A stretch of DNA of 64,000 bases from Micromonospora coxensis (GTDB lineage: Bacteria; Actinomycetota; Actinomycetes; Mycobacteriales; Micromonosporaceae), in contig NZ_LT607753.1 in the NCBI RefSeq assembly GCF_900090295.1, positions 4,960,001 through 5,024,000 on the forward strand. Direction: 5' to 3'. Both the position numbers and the translations under genes were made by a program. The notes under the pieces were generated by a model. That model saw only the letters and a program-made list of their open reading frames with translations, had not been told where the DNA came from and ran no database searches. Positions 62,812 to 64,000 of the stretch are shown here, piece by piece. The first letter of the stretch is position 1. The number at the start of each line of letters is the position of its first letter.

Positions 62812-64000
62812 ATGTCCCACCTCGACCCCTACGGCGGCGCCGAGCCTCGCGGCTGGGACCGGCCGGAGCGCCCCGCCGCGCTGCCCTGGCCCGAGCGTGA
62901 CGTCGAGCCGTGGAACCGACAGGCCGGCCCCGAGCTGCACGCCGGCCCGCAGGCCCCGCCGCGTCCGCACGCGCACCGTCCCGACGAGCCCGTCGGCGAC
63001 CCGTACCCCCTGCCCGGCGAGGGTCCCGGTGGGCCCCGCGGCCCCGGCCGTGCCCCCGGCCGCCCGCCGGTCGACGACGACGCGCCCACCTCGCAGCTCG
63101 CCCCCGTGCGCGACGACGACGCGCCCACCTCGCAGATCCCGGTGGTGCGCGCCGAGGCCGACGACGAGCCGCAGCGGCCGTCCGGCCGGCAACGCGGCCG
63201 GCGTCGGGCCAGCGCGCAGCGGCCGCCGACGCAGCAGCGGGCGCCCGGCCGGGCCGGCCGGAACCTGCCGGCCGCGATCGGGGTCGGCGTCGCGCTCGGC
63301 GCGCTGATCCTCGTACCCCTCTTCTTCTACCTCCAGGCGTTCCTGGTCGTGCTGGCCGCCGCGGTCGCCGTGGGCATCTGGGAGATGGCCCGCGCGGTAC
63401 GGCGCAGCGGCGCCCATCCGCCGGTGGTGCCGCTGATCGCCGGTGGCGTGCTGACGGTCGGGCTGGCCTGGTTCGCCGGGCCGGACGCGCTCAGTCTCGG
63501 CCTGCTGGTCACGGTGCTCGGCACGATGATCTGGCGGCTCGGCGACGGTCCGGCCGGCTTCCAGCGCGACCTCACGGCCGCCACCCTGATCGCGGTCTAC
63601 GTGCCGTTCCTCGCCGGGTTCGCGGCGCTGCTCGCGGCGGCCCCCGACGACGGGCACCTGCGGGTGCTGGTGACCCTGGTCGCGGTGGTGCTCTCCGACA
63701 CCGGCGGGTACGCCGCCGGGGTGTCCTTCGGCAAGCACCCGATGGCCCCGTCGATCAGCCCGAAGAAGTCCTGGGAGGGGTTCGCCGGCTCGGTCGCCGC
63801 GGCGGCGGCCGGCAGCGCCCTGCTGATCTGGCTGCTCCTGGACGTCGCGCCGTGGTGGGGCGCGCTGTTCGGGATCGCGGTCTCCGGCGCGGCGGTCCTC
63901 GGCGACCTGGCCGAGTCCATGATCAAGCGTGACCTGGGCGTGAAGGACATGAGCAATCTCCTGCCCGGGCACGGCGGCCTGATGGACCGGCTGGACTCGA
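62812..64000 (+). CDS. cdsA: Phosphatidate cytidylyltransferase (3' truncated by window)
   Basis: 396 codons run to the window edge without a stop. Residues 1-150 are a Pro/Arg/Asp-rich cytoplasmic extension with a duplicated DDDAPTSQ motif. Then come about seven membrane helices (LPAAIGVGVALGALILVPLF onward) and the CDP-diglyceride synthase signature SMIKRDLGVKDMSNLLPGHG followed by DRLDS. It makes CDP-diacylglycerol from phosphatidate and CTP, the branch point of phospholipid synthesis. The order frr-cdsA is conserved in actinobacteria. No ribosome binding site is obvious. Confidence 0.92.
   Translation, partial: MSHLDPYGGAEPRGWDRPERPAALPWPERDVEPWNRQAGPELHAGPQAPPRPHAHRPDEPVGDPYPLPGEGPGGPRGPGRAPGRPPVDDDAPTSQLAPVRDDDAPTSQIPVVRAEADDEPQRPSGRQRGRRRASAQRPPTQQRAPGRAGRNLPAAIGVGVALGALILVPLFFYLQAFLVVLAAAVAVGIWEMARAVRRSGAHPPVVPLIAGGVLTVGLAWFAGPDALSLGLLVTVLGTMIWRLGDGPAGFQRDLTAATLIAVYVPFLAGFAALLAAAPDDGHLRVLVTLVAVVLSDTGGYAAGVSFGKHPMAPSISPKKSWEGFAGSVAAAAAGSALLIWLLLDVAPWWGALFGIAVSGAAVLGDLAESMIKRDLGVKDMSNLLPGHGGLMDRLDS

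Overview
The window is chromosomal DNA from a very high-GC actinomycete. Gene order, the GlnR-type nitrogen operon and codon use point to Micromonosporaceae, probably Micromonospora or a close relative; that assignment is inference. Most genes are core housekeeping genes in conserved order, with a few accessory insertions.

Layout. 1-3050: end of a YceD/DUF177 gene, rpmF, plsX, rnc, mutM. 3268-5487: an MMPL transporter. 5680-7926: a visibly less GC-rich accessory gene fusing a caspase-like peptidase to a Ser/Thr kinase. 8106-10283: two exported proteins (GH114 type, CAP domain). 10643-15325: a small coiled-coil protein, smc, a HAD hydrolase. 15451-20414: accessory regulators and enzymes, including an MFS exporter remnant beside marR. 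20567-28955: ftsY, a phosphotransferase, the nitrogen operon amtB-glnK-glnD behind a probable GlnR box, and ffh. 29017-34816: a large S8 protease, an amidohydrolase, a TetR regulator. 35085-43338: proS, DUF402, rpsP-khpA-rimM-trmD, rplS, two tandem signal peptidases, NUDIX, rnhB, DUF2469. 43392-48666: a sulfite-oxidase family enzyme, an M23 peptidase, a class V aminotransferase, xerC. 48830-56783: dprA, comM and yraN on the minus strand, with dprA split. 57040-64000: HIT protein, membrane protein, rpsB-tsf-pyrH-frr, and the start of cdsA.

The two most unusual loci are these. (1) The caspase-kinase fusion, a single-gene insertion that looks like a regulated-proteolysis, cell-fate or defence effector. 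(2) A 4.66-kb element with two overlapping tyrosine recombinase genes and a methyltransferase gene, sitting inside dprA. Removing it rejoins the two dprA halves exactly in frame across a conserved motif.

Other notable signals are a xerC gene with a ~100-residue low-complexity insertion and a possible leaderless upstream ORF; several short-unit tandem arrays (7, 8, 16, 18 and ~36 bp) in intergenic DNA, one of them in a tetR promoter; a long A/T-containing hairpin at 34114-34177; a leader that could hide the rpsB ribosome binding site; and many apparently leaderless genes with a TANNNT-like -10 box 6-9 nt before the start codon.
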